Shown here piece by piece: positions 1-9,627 of a stretch of 64,000 bases of DNA. The DNA is from Thalassospiraceae bacterium LMO-JJ14 (lineage in GTDB: Bacteria > Pseudomonadota > Alphaproteobacteria > Rhodospirillales > Casp-alpha2). The stretch covers positions 124,001-188,000 of the forward strand of contig CP134604.1 in the NCBI GenBank assembly GCA_021555105.2. Reading direction: 5' to 3'. Within the stretch, counting starts at the first letter, position 1, and each line of letters starts with the position of its first letter. The notes below the pieces were generated by a model, which ran no database searches, had not been told where the DNA came from, and saw nothing but the letters and a program-made list of their open reading frames with translations. A program made the position numbers and the translations under genes.

Positions 1-100
1 CCTGGGTCAGCTTTTCGTTGAACTTTTCCGGATTCTTGTACTGCGCGAAGTGTATCGGCAGCGGGAAGAATGCCTCGATCGATCGTTCTACATTGTCCAT
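1..100 (-). CDS. N-terminus of a possible 2OG-Fe(II) oxygenase (partial)
   Basis: The reverse strand reads ATG at 98-100 and stays open for 33 codons to the window edge (MDNVERSIEAFFPLPIHF...). An acidic start followed by F-P-L-P-I resembles the N-terminus of the putative 2OG-Fe(II) oxygenase family known as TIGR02466, but the iron and oxoglutarate ligands would lie outside the window, so the family is a guess. An AAGGA lies about 14 nt upstream of the ATG. It would be read in the same direction as the porin, downstream of the porin terminator. Confidence 0.45.
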   Translation of the reverse strand, partial: MDNVERSIEAFFPLPIHFAQYKNPEKFNEKLTQ

Positions 101-190
101 GGAAGTCTCTCTGTCCTTGCGCATCCCCCGGTCACAGGAAACGGCGCGGATTTGCCGGCGCCATCCCGGGCTGTCCTGGCGGCATAGCAT

Positions 191-220
191 AAAAAAGGGG
201 AGGCATAAATGCCTCCCCTT
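191..220 (-). terminator. Rho-independent terminator of the porin gene
   Basis: A perfect 10-bp stem (195-204 with 211-220, AAGGGGAGGC arm) with a 6-nt loop is followed on the minus strand by a run of six T (191-196). It lies 30 bp past the porin stop codon. Confidence 0.9.
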
Positions 221-249
221 CTTAAACGAGTCTGTTTCTAATTACAGAA

Positions 250-1368
250 TTAGAAAACGACTTTGGTACCGGCGAAGACGGTGGTAACTGCGTCGTAGGA
301 GACGCCAGCTGCCTGATCGACTTCGTCATGCTGGTAACCGACGTAAGCAGCAACGCCTTCGGCGACAGACTGCTCAGCACCAACCATGAAACCGACGATT
401 TCATCGTTGGCTGCGGTCGCGTCTTCCGACTTCGAGTAAGCAACACGGAACGTCGTGGTGCCCATCGAGGTCAGGTCGGCGGCGTAGTTAACACCAACGC
501 TCCAACCAACCGGCGTACGGGTAGAGCCAGCCACCAAGTCGAGCTTGGAGTAGCTGAAGTCAACAGCCAGACCGCTGTCGTGGCTCAGCTGAGCGCTACC
601 GCCCCACTGTGAGTCCTGCGTAGTCGAGCTGGCGCCCGTGGATTTGTAACCGACACCGGCTTTAACACCGATACCACCGAACTTGCCGGAGAACTTAACG
701 TCTGCAGCGGAGTTCTGTTCGTTGGTGTGCGAAACACCGACAACGATACCGCCCATGGACGGCGTGTTGTAGCGGATGACGCTGGAACGCGTACCGTCAG
801 CGGAAACGCGGAAAGCGCCGAGGTCGGTACCGGCAGCACGTGCTTTGGTTGACGAGTTGACCAGCGTCACGGAACCACCGAACAGCATGTTCGAGCCGTA
901 CTGCAGGTTGCCGACGCCACCGTTTTCAGTGATGCCGTCAGTTGCTTCGGAAGTGTGACCGATGGCGACCGAACCGAACTGCTTGTGAGCGAAAGACACA
1001 TAGTTGTGGCGCAGCGTGAAGAAGCTGTCCGTACCGGCTTCGGTACCGTTGGTGCCGTTGCCGTTGACGTTCGCATCAGCCGGATCCAGCGTGGATTCGT
1101 TCGAAGCCGTCATGGCCCACTCGGAGGTGCCTGAAACGCTCATGGCTTCGTTGATCTTGCCTTTGGCGACGATGCGGGCACGCGTCTGCGAACCGCCGTT
1201 GTCACCCTGGTACACGCCGGCGTCTTCGCCGTTGTTGTAGTACCACATGCCTTTGTTGAAGTGACCGGACACGGACATTTCCATGTTGGCCGCTTCGGCA
1301 ACCGGAACGGCAACCACGAACAGAGCGGCAGCAGCAACGGATGCTTTGAGAGTTGTTTTGATGTTCAC
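250..1368 (-). CDS. Outer-membrane general porin (Gram-negative porin family)
   Basis: This is a beta-barrel porin for passive diffusion of small hydrophilic solutes across the outer membrane. The 372-residue protein has a clear signal peptide (VNIKTTLKASVAAAALFVVA, then AEAA cleavage region), Gly/Ser/Asn-rich alternating strands and a C-terminal Phe (GTKVVF), the assembly signal of outer-membrane proteins. A longer frame is open to 1506, but I place the start at GTG 1366-1368 because GGAG lies 8 nt upstream and the signal peptide begins exactly there. It is monocistronic, with its own strong terminator, typical of a highly expressed porin. The transported substrates cannot be read from the sequence. 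Confidence 0.88.
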   Translation of the reverse strand: MNIKTTLKASVAAAALFVVAVPVAEAANMEMSVSGHFNKGMWYYNNGEDAGVYQGDNGGSQTRARIVAKGKINEAMSVSGTSEWAMTASNESTLDPADANVNGNGTNGTEAGTDSFFTLRHNYVSFAHKQFGSVAIGHTSEATDGITENGGVGNLQYGSNMLFGGSVTLVNSSTKARAAGTDLGAFRVSADGTRSSVIRYNTPSMGGIVVGVSHTNEQNSAADVKFSGKFGGIGVKAGVGYKSTGASSTTQDSQWGGSAQLSHDSGLAVDFSYSKLDLVAGSTRTPVGWSVGVNYAADLTSMGTTTFRVAYSKSEDATAANDEIVGFMVGAEQSVAEGVAAYVGYQHDEVDQAAGVSYDAVTTVFAGTKVVF

Positions 1369-1896
1369 TTTGGTTTCTCCTTCACCAAACGAGATGGGGT
1401 ATCCCCAGTTTAAAGGGAAGCCGCAATACGGCGGGCGTCCCAGCCGCGAACGGCGGCTTCCGATACGCATCTTATGCATTTCCGCCGAACGGCAAAGCGA
1501 ATTCACATGCTTGTGAGGATTTTAGGCGTCACTGTGGTATAAAGAACACACCTGCTCCAACGCCCTGCGGGGCCTCGTTTTTTAACCATATCATCCGCCG
1601 CCGTGACAAAAAGGACTCAATTTGTGCGCACAGGCGGCTTTCCGGCGATATCTTGTGGCTCTTTGGTTAACGCGTTCGCGCAGAATCACGAGAAACTGTA
1701 TATCCACGCAACAATTTAAAGCTTCACCGGGACACCCGCTGCAACGACAGTCCCTTTTAAAATCACGGACGATGCATTACATCATGATCCATGAAGTCCG
1801 CTTAGGGATGATGACTTCACGAATCGTATTTACCAGGCCATGCAACGTGGACACGCAGATGGACCGGCATGGCAAACCCGAGGAGACTTATTTCCT
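1369..1896. other. Intergenic region between divergent porin and gabD
   Basis: About 530 bp with no supported gene. It must carry the leftward porin promoter and leader and the rightward promoter of the aldehyde dehydrogenase. The frames open here lack ribosome-binding sites and protein-like composition. I could not place convincing -35/-10 boxes. Confidence 0.6.
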
Positions 1897-3351
1897 ATGC
1901 AACTTTCCGATCCGAAACTTTTCCGCCAGCAATGCTATATAGACGGCGCCTGGGTTGACGCAGACAGTGGCGAAACCATTGATGTAAACAACCCTGCAAC
2001 CGGCGAAAAGCTGGGCACGGTCCCGAAAGCCGGAGCCACCGAGACGAAGCGCGCCATCGACGCCGCCAACGCCGCGTGGCCCGCCTGGCGCGCCAAAACC
2101 GCCAAGGAACGCTCACAGATCCTGCGCCGCTGGTTCGAGCTGATGATGGCCAACCAGGAAGATCTCGGCATCCTGATGACCGCCGAACAAGGCAAGCCGC
2201 TGGCCGAAGCCAAGGGCGAGGTCGGTTATGCCGCGTCGTTCATCGAGTGGTTCGCCGAGGAAGGCAAGCGCATCTATGGCGACACCATCCCGCAACACGG
2301 TGCCGACAAACGGATTGTCGTGATCAAGGAACCGGTCGGCGTCGTCTGCGCCATCACGCCGTGGAATTTCCCGGCCGCCATGATCACCCGCAAGGCCGGC
2401 CCGGCACTGGCCGCCGGTTGTCCGATCGTCATCAAGCCGGCCACGGAAACCCCTTACTCGGCGTTCGCCATGGCCGAATTGGCCGAGCGCGCCGGCGTAC
2501 CGAAAGGCATCATCAACGTCATCACCGGCAAATCGGGCGAGATCGGCGGCGAAATGACGTCGAACCCGATCGTCCGCAAACTGACCTTCACCGGGTCCAC
2601 CGAAGTCGGCAAAATCCTGCTCGGGCAGTGCGCCGGCACGGTCAAGAAAGTGTCGATGGAACTGGGCGGCAACGCACCGTTCATCGTCTTCGATGACGCC
2701 GATCTGGATGCGGCGGTTCAGGGGGCCATGGCGTCCAAATACCGCAACACCGGCCAGACCTGCGTCTGCGCCAACCGCATCTACGTGCAGGACGGCGTCT
2801 ATGACGAGTTCCTGTCGCGCTTCAGTCAGGCGATCTCGGCGATGAAAGTCGGTGATGGTCTCAAGGGTGAAACCCAGCAGGGCCCGCTGATCAACATGTC
2901 CGCCGTGGAAAAGGTCGAAGAACACCTGCAGGACGCCGTCGACAAGGGGGCGCGCGTCGTCACCGGCGGCAAGCGCCATGCACTGGGCGGTACTTTCTAT
3001 GAGCCGACCTTGATCGCCGACGTGACGCAGAAGATGAAAGTCGCCAAGGAAGAAACCTTCGGGCCGCTGGCGCCGGTCTTCCGCTTCAAGTCCGACGAAG
3101 AAGTCGTGCAGTGGGCCAACGATACCGAGTTCGGTCTCGCCGCCTACTTCTATTCGCGCGATATCGGCCGCATCTGGAAAACCGCCGAGCAACTGGAATA
3201 CGGCATCGTCGGCATCAACGAAGGCATTATCTCGACCGAAGTGGCGCCGTTCGGCGGCATGAAGGAATCCGGCATGGGCCGCGAAGGCTCCAAGTACGGA
3301 ATCGATGACTATGTCGAAACGAAATATCTGTGTATGGGCGGTATTCAGTAG
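1897..3351 (+). CDS. gabD: NAD(P)-dependent succinate-semialdehyde dehydrogenase
   Basis: It oxidises succinic semialdehyde to succinate, the last step of the GABA shunt, in the cytoplasm. The 484-residue length matches the GabD subfamily of aldehyde dehydrogenases. Visible hallmarks are the FTGSTEVGK cofactor loop, the general-base Glu in MELGG (about residue 255), the catalytic Cys in GQTCVCANR (about 289) and the C-terminal GMGREG motif. The frame is open from 1840, but ATG 1897 has AGGAG 11 nt upstream and gives the usual N-terminus. No GABA transaminase is adjacent, so the physiological source of the aldehyde is unknown. The subfamily assignment is strong; exact substrate preference is inferred. 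Confidence 0.88.
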   Translation: MQLSDPKLFRQQCYIDGAWVDADSGETIDVNNPATGEKLGTVPKAGATETKRAIDAANAAWPAWRAKTAKERSQILRRWFELMMANQEDLGILMTAEQGKPLAEAKGEVGYAASFIEWFAEEGKRIYGDTIPQHGADKRIVVIKEPVGVVCAITPWNFPAAMITRKAGPALAAGCPIVIKPATETPYSAFAMAELAERAGVPKGIINVITGKSGEIGGEMTSNPIVRKLTFTGSTEVGKILLGQCAGTVKKVSMELGGNAPFIVFDDADLDAAVQGAMASKYRNTGQTCVCANRIYVQDGVYDEFLSRFSQAISAMKVGDGLKGETQQGPLINMSAVEKVEEHLQDAVDKGARVVTGGKRHALGGTFYEPTLIADVTQKMKVAKEETFGPLAPVFRFKSDEEVVQWANDTEFGLAAYFYSRDIGRIWKTAEQLEYGIVGINEGIISTEVAPFGGMKESGMGREGSKYGIDDYVETKYLCMGGIQ

Positions 3352-3392
3352 AAGCTGCACCGATCACGGTGATTTGAAAGAACGATCATCCA

Positions 3393-3426
3393 AAGGGGTG
3401 GCCGGATTGCCGGTCACCCCTTATTT
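3393..3426 (+). terminator. Terminator after gabD
   Basis: A 13-bp stem (3393-3405 with 3410-3422, one G-U pair) with a 4-nt loop is followed by a short T-rich tract (ttattt). It separates gabD from gor. Confidence 0.7.
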
Positions 3427-3454
3427 ATGGGGTCCGAACGGATAAGGACGAGAC

Positions 3455-4822
3455 ATGGCTGAGTACGATTACGACCTGATTACCATTGGCGGCGGTTCCG
3501 GCGGGGTCCGGGCATCGCGCTTTTCCGCACAGCGTTACGCAAAGAAAGTCGCCGTCATCGAAAATCTGCGCATCGGCGGCACCTGCGTCATGCGCGGCTG
3601 CGTGCCGAAGAAGCTGCTGGTTTACGGCGCACACTTCGCCGGTGACTTCGAGGACGCCGCCGGGTTCGGCTGGAACGTCGGCGAGCGGTCGCACGACTGG
3701 CCGAAGCTGATGCGCGCCAAGACCGAAGAACTGAACCGACTCGAAGATGTCTATCACCGCCTGCTGCGCGAGGCCGGCGTCGAGGAAATTACCGGCACCG
3801 GCAAGCTTGTCGATGCGCATACCGTCGAGGTCGCGGGCAAGACCTATACCGCCGAACATATCCTGATCGCCACCGGCGGCTGGCCTAAGCTGCCGGACGT
3901 GCCGGGCATCGAACACGCCATCACGTCCAATGAGGCGCTCGATCTCGAAGACCTGCCGAAACGCATCGTCATCGTCGGCGGCGGCTACATCGCCGTCGAG
4001 TTCGCCGGCATCTTCAAGGCGCTGGGCGCCGACGTGACGGTGATTATCCGCGCCGAGAACATTCTCCGCGGCTTCGATCAGACGATGCGCGATGCGCTGC
4101 GCGACGAAATGACCAAGAAGGGCATCGAGGTGCTGTCCGAATGCCAGGTCAAATCCATCGAAAAAACAGACACCGGCTATTCGCTGCGTCTCGATCATGT
4201 GGATTTCCTGGAGACCGATCTGGTCATGTACGCCACCGGGCGCGGGCCGAACACCAAGGGCATCGGCCTCGAGGATGTCGGCGTCGAGATGGACAGGAAC
4301 GGCGCCATCGTCGTCGATGAATACTCGAAAACCAGTGTCGACAACATCTATGCCATCGGCGACGTCACCGACCGCATTCAATTGACGCCGGTGGCGCTGG
4401 CCGAGGGCATGGCCTTCGCGCGGACCATCTATGACGGCAAGCCGACGTCGGTCAGCTACGACAACGTGCCGTCAGCCGTCTTTTCACATCCGCCGATCGG
4501 CACGGTCGGCCTGACCGAAGAAGACGCCCGCAAGGATCACAATGTCGCCATCTATCAGTCCCGCTTCCGGCCCATGAAACACACCCTTTCGGGCCGTGAC
4601 GAGCATTCCGTGATGAAGCTGATCGTCGACAGGGACACCGACAAAATCCTCGGCGCCCACATGATCGGCGACGATGCGCCGGAAATCATTCAGGGCATCG
4701 GCATTGCCGTCAAAGCGGGTGCGACCAAGGCCGACTTCGACGCCACCATCGGCATCCATCCGACGGCGGCGGAGGAGTTTGTGACCATGCGCGAGCCGCT
4801 CAGGGACGAGGACGAAGACTAA
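3455..4822 (+). CDS. gor: Glutathione-disulfide reductase
   Basis: It reduces oxidised glutathione with NADPH through FAD and a redox-active disulfide, keeping the cytosolic thiol pool reduced. The 455-residue flavoprotein shows the N-terminal GGGSGG FAD fold, the CVMRGC redox pair at about residues 43-48 within GGTCVMRGCVPKK, a second Rossmann motif VGGGYIAVE, and the C-terminal HPTAAEE with the proton-relay His. These separate it from mercuric reductase and lipoamide dehydrogenase. It stands between the gabD terminator and a convergent methyltransferase, so it is probably transcribed alone. Nearby glutathione-using genes in the window are a GST (28067) and a GFA-family protein (18407). Confidence 0.92.
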   Translation: MAEYDYDLITIGGGSGGVRASRFSAQRYAKKVAVIENLRIGGTCVMRGCVPKKLLVYGAHFAGDFEDAAGFGWNVGERSHDWPKLMRAKTEELNRLEDVYHRLLREAGVEEITGTGKLVDAHTVEVAGKTYTAEHILIATGGWPKLPDVPGIEHAITSNEALDLEDLPKRIVIVGGGYIAVEFAGIFKALGADVTVIIRAENILRGFDQTMRDALRDEMTKKGIEVLSECQVKSIEKTDTGYSLRLDHVDFLETDLVMYATGRGPNTKGIGLEDVGVEMDRNGAIVVDEYSKTSVDNIYAIGDVTDRIQLTPVALAEGMAFARTIYDGKPTSVSYDNVPSAVFSHPPIGTVGLTEEDARKDHNVAIYQSRFRPMKHTLSGRDEHSVMKLIVDRDTDKILGAHMIGDDAPEIIQGIGIAVKAGATKADFDATIGIHPTAAEEFVTMREPLRDEDED

Positions 4823-4828
4823 TATTCG

Positions 4829-5533
4829 TTAGTCCCGGGCGTAGACGGCGAGGACGTTGGCCGTCCAGATTTCCGGGTGATAGCTGAGCATTTTTGCCAG
4901 CAAACCGTTCACGATACGCTCACGCCAGCGGCGGAGAACCGGGACCGGCTCCTGCGGCATCACGGAAACGCAGTTCCAGCCGGTCATCGCCGCAAGCTCG
5001 CGCAGGCGCCCGGGCCCGAGCTGCGTCACATGATCGAACGTGCCGAAGAACATTCTGAGCCCCCACGGACTCTCGATGTTCGGCACGCGGAGCAACAGCC
5101 GCCCGTCGTCCGCAAGATGCGTACGCAGCATCTTCAGCAAAGTGACGAGGTCCGGCAAGTCGATATGCTCGGCGACGTCGAACATGACGATCCGGTCGAA
5201 CGACCGGCCGGCGAAATGCTCGGCCAGGACCGCCGGCGCATCGCCGATGTGAATCTCGCTCCCGGCCAGGCCGGACAACGTCTCGAGAAGGTTTTCATCC
5301 GAATCGATGCCCGCGACCTGCCGGTAACCGCCGGCTTCGAGATACCGCAGGAACAATCCCGTGCCGCAGCCGATCTCCAGAACGGACATCGAAGGATCCG
5401 CCCCGGTCAGATCGCGGAATTCCCGGTCGAACTGGCGTCGGTGCTTCTTTTTATAGGTGGTTGCCGAACGCTCGCGGTGCGATTTGTAGAATTCTGCACG
5501 ATGCGTATCTGGCAGCTTGGAGTCGTCGGTCAC
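4829..5533 (-). CDS. Class I SAM-dependent methyltransferase
   Basis: A 234-residue methyltransferase of unknown substrate. Motif I (VLEIGCGTG) binds SAM; the acidic residue of motif II is in GIDSDEN and a motif IV-like stretch MFDVAEHI follows. The N-terminus is basic (SHRERSATTYKKKHRRQF). The frame is open to 5638, but GTG 5531-5533 has GGGAGG 8 nt upstream, which I prefer. It converges on gor with 6 bp between the stop codons. The architecture resembles UbiG-like and sugar or lipid methyltransferases, and nothing around it fixes the role. Confidence 0.75.
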   Translation of the reverse strand: MTDDSKLPDTHRAEFYKSHRERSATTYKKKHRRQFDREFRDLTGADPSMSVLEIGCGTGLFLRYLEAGGYRQVAGIDSDENLLETLSGLAGSEIHIGDAPAVLAEHFAGRSFDRIVMFDVAEHIDLPDLVTLLKMLRTHLADDGRLLLRVPNIESPWGLRMFFGTFDHVTQLGPGRLRELAAMTGWNCVSVMPQEPVPVLRRWRERIVNGLLAKMLSYHPEIWTANVLAVYARD

Positions 5534-5748
5534 GGTAGCGGCCTCCCGGCACGGAATTGCGTCGAACGGCCGCCATTCAGTTTCGGCGGATGACCCGGCG
5601 ATGATAGGACATAATTCCTGACGGTGAAACAGCGCCATCCCGTCCGGGTCGGTTCCGCCGTCGCCATAACCCGGTTTTCGCTGGAAAACCCTGCCGGATA
5701 CGACTATATCGTGAGGCTGATTTTGGGCAGAGACATTTGAGGTTCACC

Positions 5749-7128
5749 ATGGCCAAGAACTGGACGCCGACGAGCTGGCGCGAAAAACCGATCTTACAGG
5801 TGCCGGAATATCCGGACGCCGCGAAGCTGGCCGAGGTCGAAGCCGCACTTTCGCGCGTGCCGCCGCTGGTGTTCGCCGGCGAGGCGCGGAGCCTGAAGAA
5901 ATCGCTGGGCGCCGTCTCCGACGGCAAGGCGTTCGCGCTGATGGGCGGCGATTGTGCCGAGAGCTTCGCCGAGTTCCATCCCGACAACATCCGCGACACC
6001 TTCCGCGTGATCCTGCAGATGGCATTCGTTCTCACGTTCGGCGCCGCCATGCCGGTGGTCAAGATCGGCCGCATGGCCGGTCAGTTCGCCAAACCGCGCT
6101 CGGCCCCGACGGAAACGATCGATGATGTGACGCTCGACAGCTACCGCGGCGACATGGTCAACGCCATGCCGTTCACGCCGGAAGACCGGGCGCCCGACCC
6201 GGACCGGCTGATGCGCGTCTACAACCAGTCGGCAGCGACGCTGAACCTGCTGCGGGCCTTCGCCCAGGGCGGCTATGCCGACCTGCACAAGGTGCATCAG
6301 TGGACGCTCGGCTTCATTGCCGACAGCCCGGAAGCGGAGCGCTACAAGGACCTCGCCGACCGACTGGATGAGACGCTGGCGTTCATGGCGGCCTGCGGAC
6401 TTACCGCCGAGAACACGCCGCAGCTTCGCGAGACGGATTTCTACACCGCGCACGAAGCCCTGCTTTTGAATTACGAGCAGGCCCTGACCCGCGTCGATTC
6501 GACGACCGGCGACTGGTACGACACGTCGGCGCATTTCGTCTGGATCGGCGATCGCACGCGTCAGCCCGACCACGCGCACGTCGAATTCATGCGCGGTATC
6601 GGCAACCCGATCGGCATGAAGTGCGGCCCAAGCACCGACCCCGACGAGCTGATCCGCCTGATCGATATGCTGAACCCGGAAAACGAGGCGGGCCGGTTGA
6701 CCCTGATCGCACGGATGAGTTCGGATAAGGTCCTCGACCTGCTGCCGCCTTTGCTGCGCCGCGTGAAACAGGAAGGGCGCAACGTCGCCTGGGTCTGCGA
6801 TCCGATGCACGGCAACGTCATCAAGGCAACGAGCGGTTACAAAACCCGCCCGTTCGAGCGCATCGTCGGCGAGGTCAAAGGCTTCTTCGAGGCGCACGAA
6901 GCCGAAGGCACTTATGCCGGCGGCGTGCATCTGGAAATGACCGGCCAGAACGTCACCGAATGCACGGGCGGCGCCATGGCGATTACGGATGCCGACCTTT
7001 CGGACCGTTACCACACGCATTGCGATCCGCGCCTGAATGCGCAGCAATCGCTGGAACTGGCTTTCCTGCTGGCCGAGGAACTGAAATCGGCGCGTACCGC
7101 CGTGCAGTCCGCCCGGGCCGCGGGATAA
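5749..7128 (+). CDS. Class II 3-deoxy-7-phosphoheptulonate (DAHP) synthase
   Basis: It condenses phosphoenolpyruvate with erythrose-4-phosphate, the first step of the shikimate pathway. The 459-residue length and motifs [24 protein letters not shown] and CDPMHGN identify the plant-like class II enzyme rather than the AroFGH type. ATG 5749 is preferred to the upstream TTG 5737 because GAGG lies 6 nt before it. Class II enzymes are the usual DAHP synthase in many Alphaproteobacteria. It is followed 45 bp later by pncB, which may share the transcript, though the two pathways are unrelated. Confidence 0.92.
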   Translation: MAKNWTPTSWREKPILQVPEYPDAAKLAEVEAALSRVPPLVFAGEARSLKKSLGAVSDGKAFALMGGDCAESFAEFHPDNIRDTFRVILQMAFVLTFGAAMPVVKIGRMAGQFAKPRSAPTETIDDVTLDSYRGDMVNAMPFTPEDRAPDPDRLMRVYNQSAATLNLLRAFAQGGYADLHKVHQWTLGFIADSPEAERYKDLADRLDETLAFMAACGLTAENTPQLRETDFYTAHEALLLNYEQALTRVDSTTGDWYDTSAHFVWIGDRTRQPDHAHVEFMRGIGNPIGMKCGPSTDPDELIRLIDMLNPENEAGRLTLIARMSSDKVLDLLPPLLRRVKQEGRNVAWVCDPMHGNVIKATSGYKTRPFERIVGEVKGFFEAHEAEGTYAGGVHLEMTGQNVTECTGGAMAITDADLSDRYHTHCDPRLNAQQSLELAFLLAEELKSARTAVQSARAAG

Positions 7129-7173
7129 GCAACGGTCCGGACAACCCAGGGCCAACGACTGAAGGAGGGGCCG

Positions 7174-8355
7174 ATGGCCTCCGATCAGGACAACACATCG
7201 AAGGAAACCGCGTCACGGCACGTCGTGCATGCGACGCAGAACCCTTCCGCGGCCGATGTCTCGCGCTGGAGCGATCACTATTTCACGCGCACCAAGGAAA
7301 TCGTCGGGCGCTTCGGCGACCAGCGGGTGACCTATGCGGTGTTCATGCGCCGCCCGGTCATTTTCGCACCGAAGCTGATGCTGGACTGGCTGCAAAAAAT
7401 CGCCGACGAGCGTGGCGTCAGTTTCGACATCAAGCTGAATTACGACGAAGGCCACTGGGTCGGCGCCGGTGAACCGCTGCTCTATATCACCGGCTCGATG
7501 TATCATCTTGTCGATCTGGAAACCCTGTATCTGCAGAAACTGGGCGCGGCCTGCGTTGCCGCCAACAACGCCTTCACCATGTGCGTCGAGTTGCCGGAAG
7601 TGGCCTTTCTCGCCATGGACGCACGCCATTCGACAGGCATCGAGATGGCCGAGACCATGGCCTATGCCGCGTCCGTCGGGTCCAGGGCGGCGCGCGATCA
7701 GGTCGGCGCCAAGGGCTTTGTCGGCAACGCCACCGAAGCGACCGCGCATTATTTCGGCGAAACGCACGGCAAGGGCACCATGCCGCATGCCCTGATCGGC
7801 TATGCCGGCTCAACGCTCAAGGCCGCCGAAATGTTCGTCGACACCTTCCCCGATCAGCCGCTGACGGCACTGGTCGACTATTTCGGGCAGGAAATCACCG
7901 ACGCCCTGACCGTCTGCCGCCGCTTTCCGGCGATGGCGACGGAAGGCCGCATCGCGATCCGGCTCGACACCCACGGCGGCCGCTTTGTCGAGGGTCTGGA
8001 TCCGCAGGAATCCTACAGCGTGCTCGAACGTCATGCCCCGCAGGCGATCCGCCGCTATCGCAACGATGCGGAACTGCGCTACCTGACCGGCACCGGCGTC
8101 TCGGCGGCGGCGATCTTCCATCTGCGCGAACAACTCGACAAAGGCGGCTTCGATGCCGTGAAAATCGTCGTATCCAGCGGCTTCGACGTTGAGAAATGCA
8201 AGGTCATGGCCGATGCGAAAGCGCCGATCGACATGATCGGCACCGGTTCGTTCCTGCCGAACAAATGGACGGAAACCTATGCCACGGCGGATATCGTCGA
8301 TTACGGCGGGCGGCCGTCGGTCAAGGTCGGCCGGGAATTCCTGATCCGAAAATAA
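7174..8355 (+). CDS. pncB: Nicotinate phosphoribosyltransferase
   Basis: It converts nicotinate and PRPP to nicotinate mononucleotide, the entry step of NAD salvage. The 393-residue protein has the family N-terminus with the WSDHYFTRTKEIV segment, the central ALVDYFGQE region, the active-site stretch IRLDTHGGRF and the phosphate-binding C-terminal IGTGSF motif. A strong AAGGAGG precedes ATG 7174. The genes around it include nadE (9628), so salvage and the last step of NAD synthesis lie close together, separated by an opposite-strand gene. Confidence 0.92.
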   Translation: MASDQDNTSKETASRHVVHATQNPSAADVSRWSDHYFTRTKEIVGRFGDQRVTYAVFMRRPVIFAPKLMLDWLQKIADERGVSFDIKLNYDEGHWVGAGEPLLYITGSMYHLVDLETLYLQKLGAACVAANNAFTMCVELPEVAFLAMDARHSTGIEMAETMAYAASVGSRAARDQVGAKGFVGNATEATAHYFGETHGKGTMPHALIGYAGSTLKAAEMFVDTFPDQPLTALVDYFGQEITDALTVCRRFPAMATEGRIAIRLDTHGGRFVEGLDPQESYSVLERHAPQAIRRYRNDAELRYLTGTGVSAAAIFHLREQLDKGGFDAVKIVVSSGFDVEKCKVMADAKAPIDMIGTGSFLPNKWTETYATADIVDYGGRPSVKVGREFLIRK

Positions 8356-8364
8356 GAGCGGGCG

Positions 8365-9447
8365 TCAGCCCATCAACAGACGCTTCAGCGCCGTGTTGGC
8401 ATTGTCGACGATCTCGGCGCCGTGCCGTTTGACCAGCCGTTCGCGGCCCTTCTCCGAAGACAACACTTTTCTGAGATCGGACAGCATCGCATCCATCATG
8501 CGCCGGAACCCCGGCTCGTCGAGCGACCAGCGCTGTTCGGCTTCGCCGGCGCTGTCGGGCAGGGCGCCCAGATGCGAATTCACCAGATTGATGAACCAGC
8601 CCGAGCGCTTGTCATAGTCGCTGAACTGTGCCGCCACGATGACCTGCGCATCGAGCCTGACCGTCAGCGCGTCGCGTTCGCCATAGAACGACTCCCAGTC
8701 GAAATGCTCTTCGCCGGCCTCGCTTTTCAGGCGCGCGACGATGCCGCGGCAGCGCTCGTGATAATTCGAAACGATATCGGGTCCCAACAGCATGCCGATA
8801 GCCATGAAATAGCCGGGCAGAATCCGCCGCGTCACGCCCTTGCGGCTCGGTTTCTCTGCGAACATATGCGCGAAAGGCTTCACCATCAGGCGGAAAAACG
8901 GATCGACCCGTTCCTTGCTCCATTTCTGCTGATCGCGGGCCTCGGCATAATTATCGAGCGTGGCCTCGATCTGGGCCTGCATTTCCCGGGCTTTTTGCTC
9001 GAAGCTCGACTGCATCGCGTCAATATCGTGCAAGGACAGCACGCCGCCGTTGGCCTGTGCCGCCTGCTTCATCTGATCGACGAACGAGCCGACCGCACTG
9101 CTGGCCAGCGCCTTGCTCTGTTCCTTGGCGGACGCCGGGTTTTTGATCTTCGAGGCCGGTTTTTTGGCCGGTGCCGCTGCGGGTGCCGGTGCTTTTGCGG
9201 CCACCTGGGGCTTTTGCGCGGCAGGGGCCGGTGCCGGTTTGGGTTGCGCCTGCTGCGGGGCCGGCTGCTGAGCAGATTTTGGGGACGGCTTCGGCTTTTG
9301 TTGCTGTTGGGGCGTGCTCACAATCCCGCCCTTTTCAACGATCGGCTTGCCGTCCTTCCCGACTGAAATGATCTCGGCGTGCTGCGCCGACGGCGGCGCC
9401 TTCTCGCCATACATAAGAACTTCGGAACTTTTCGGCGTTTTGACCAT
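8365..9447 (-). CDS. Conserved-looking protein with Pro/Ala/Lys-rich N-terminal half, unknown function
   Basis: I do not recognise this 360-residue protein. Residues of about 45-120 are low-complexity (Q, P, A, K repeats such as QPAPQQAQPKPAPAPAA), probably disordered. Residues of about 120-360 are charged and helix-rich, without obvious catalytic motifs, signal peptide or membrane segments. Conserved-looking patches are WSKERVDPFFRLMVKPF and LLGPDIVSNYHERCRG. It converges on pncB (9 bp between stops) and diverges from nadE. The composition suggests a cytoplasmic scaffold or linker protein, but this is only an impression. Confidence 0.7.
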   Translation of the reverse strand: MVKTPKSSEVLMYGEKAPPSAQHAEIISVGKDGKPIVEKGGIVSTPQQQQKPKPSPKSAQQPAPQQAQPKPAPAPAAQKPQVAAKAPAPAAAPAKKPASKIKNPASAKEQSKALASSAVGSFVDQMKQAAQANGGVLSLHDIDAMQSSFEQKAREMQAQIEATLDNYAEARDQQKWSKERVDPFFRLMVKPFAHMFAEKPSRKGVTRRILPGYFMAIGMLLGPDIVSNYHERCRGIVARLKSEAGEEHFDWESFYGERDALTVRLDAQVIVAAQFSDYDKRSGWFINLVNSHLGALPDSAGEAEQRWSLDEPGFRRMMDAMLSDLRKVLSSEKGRERLVKRHGAEIVDNANTALKRLLMG

Positions 9448-9627
9448 GATTCCAGAAGCATACTTTGTCGAAGCGAATTATGACAACGCCTGTTTCACCG
9501 TGCGCGGGGACACCTAACGGCTTGATCTTGTTGCACTCGGGTGCCAATTGACATAAGGCGTATGGCACGCCTAGGGTCCGCCTTTCCAAACGACTGCCCA
9601 TGAACGGCCGCACAACAGAATGATCCG

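Noticed and set aside
1622-1942. 106-codon frame in the porin-gabD gap
   Set aside because: No ribosome-binding site and it overlaps the true gabD start.
2113-3360. 415-codon reverse frame across gabD
   Set aside because: Antisense shadow of a clear aldehyde dehydrogenase in high-G+C DNA; no own motifs.
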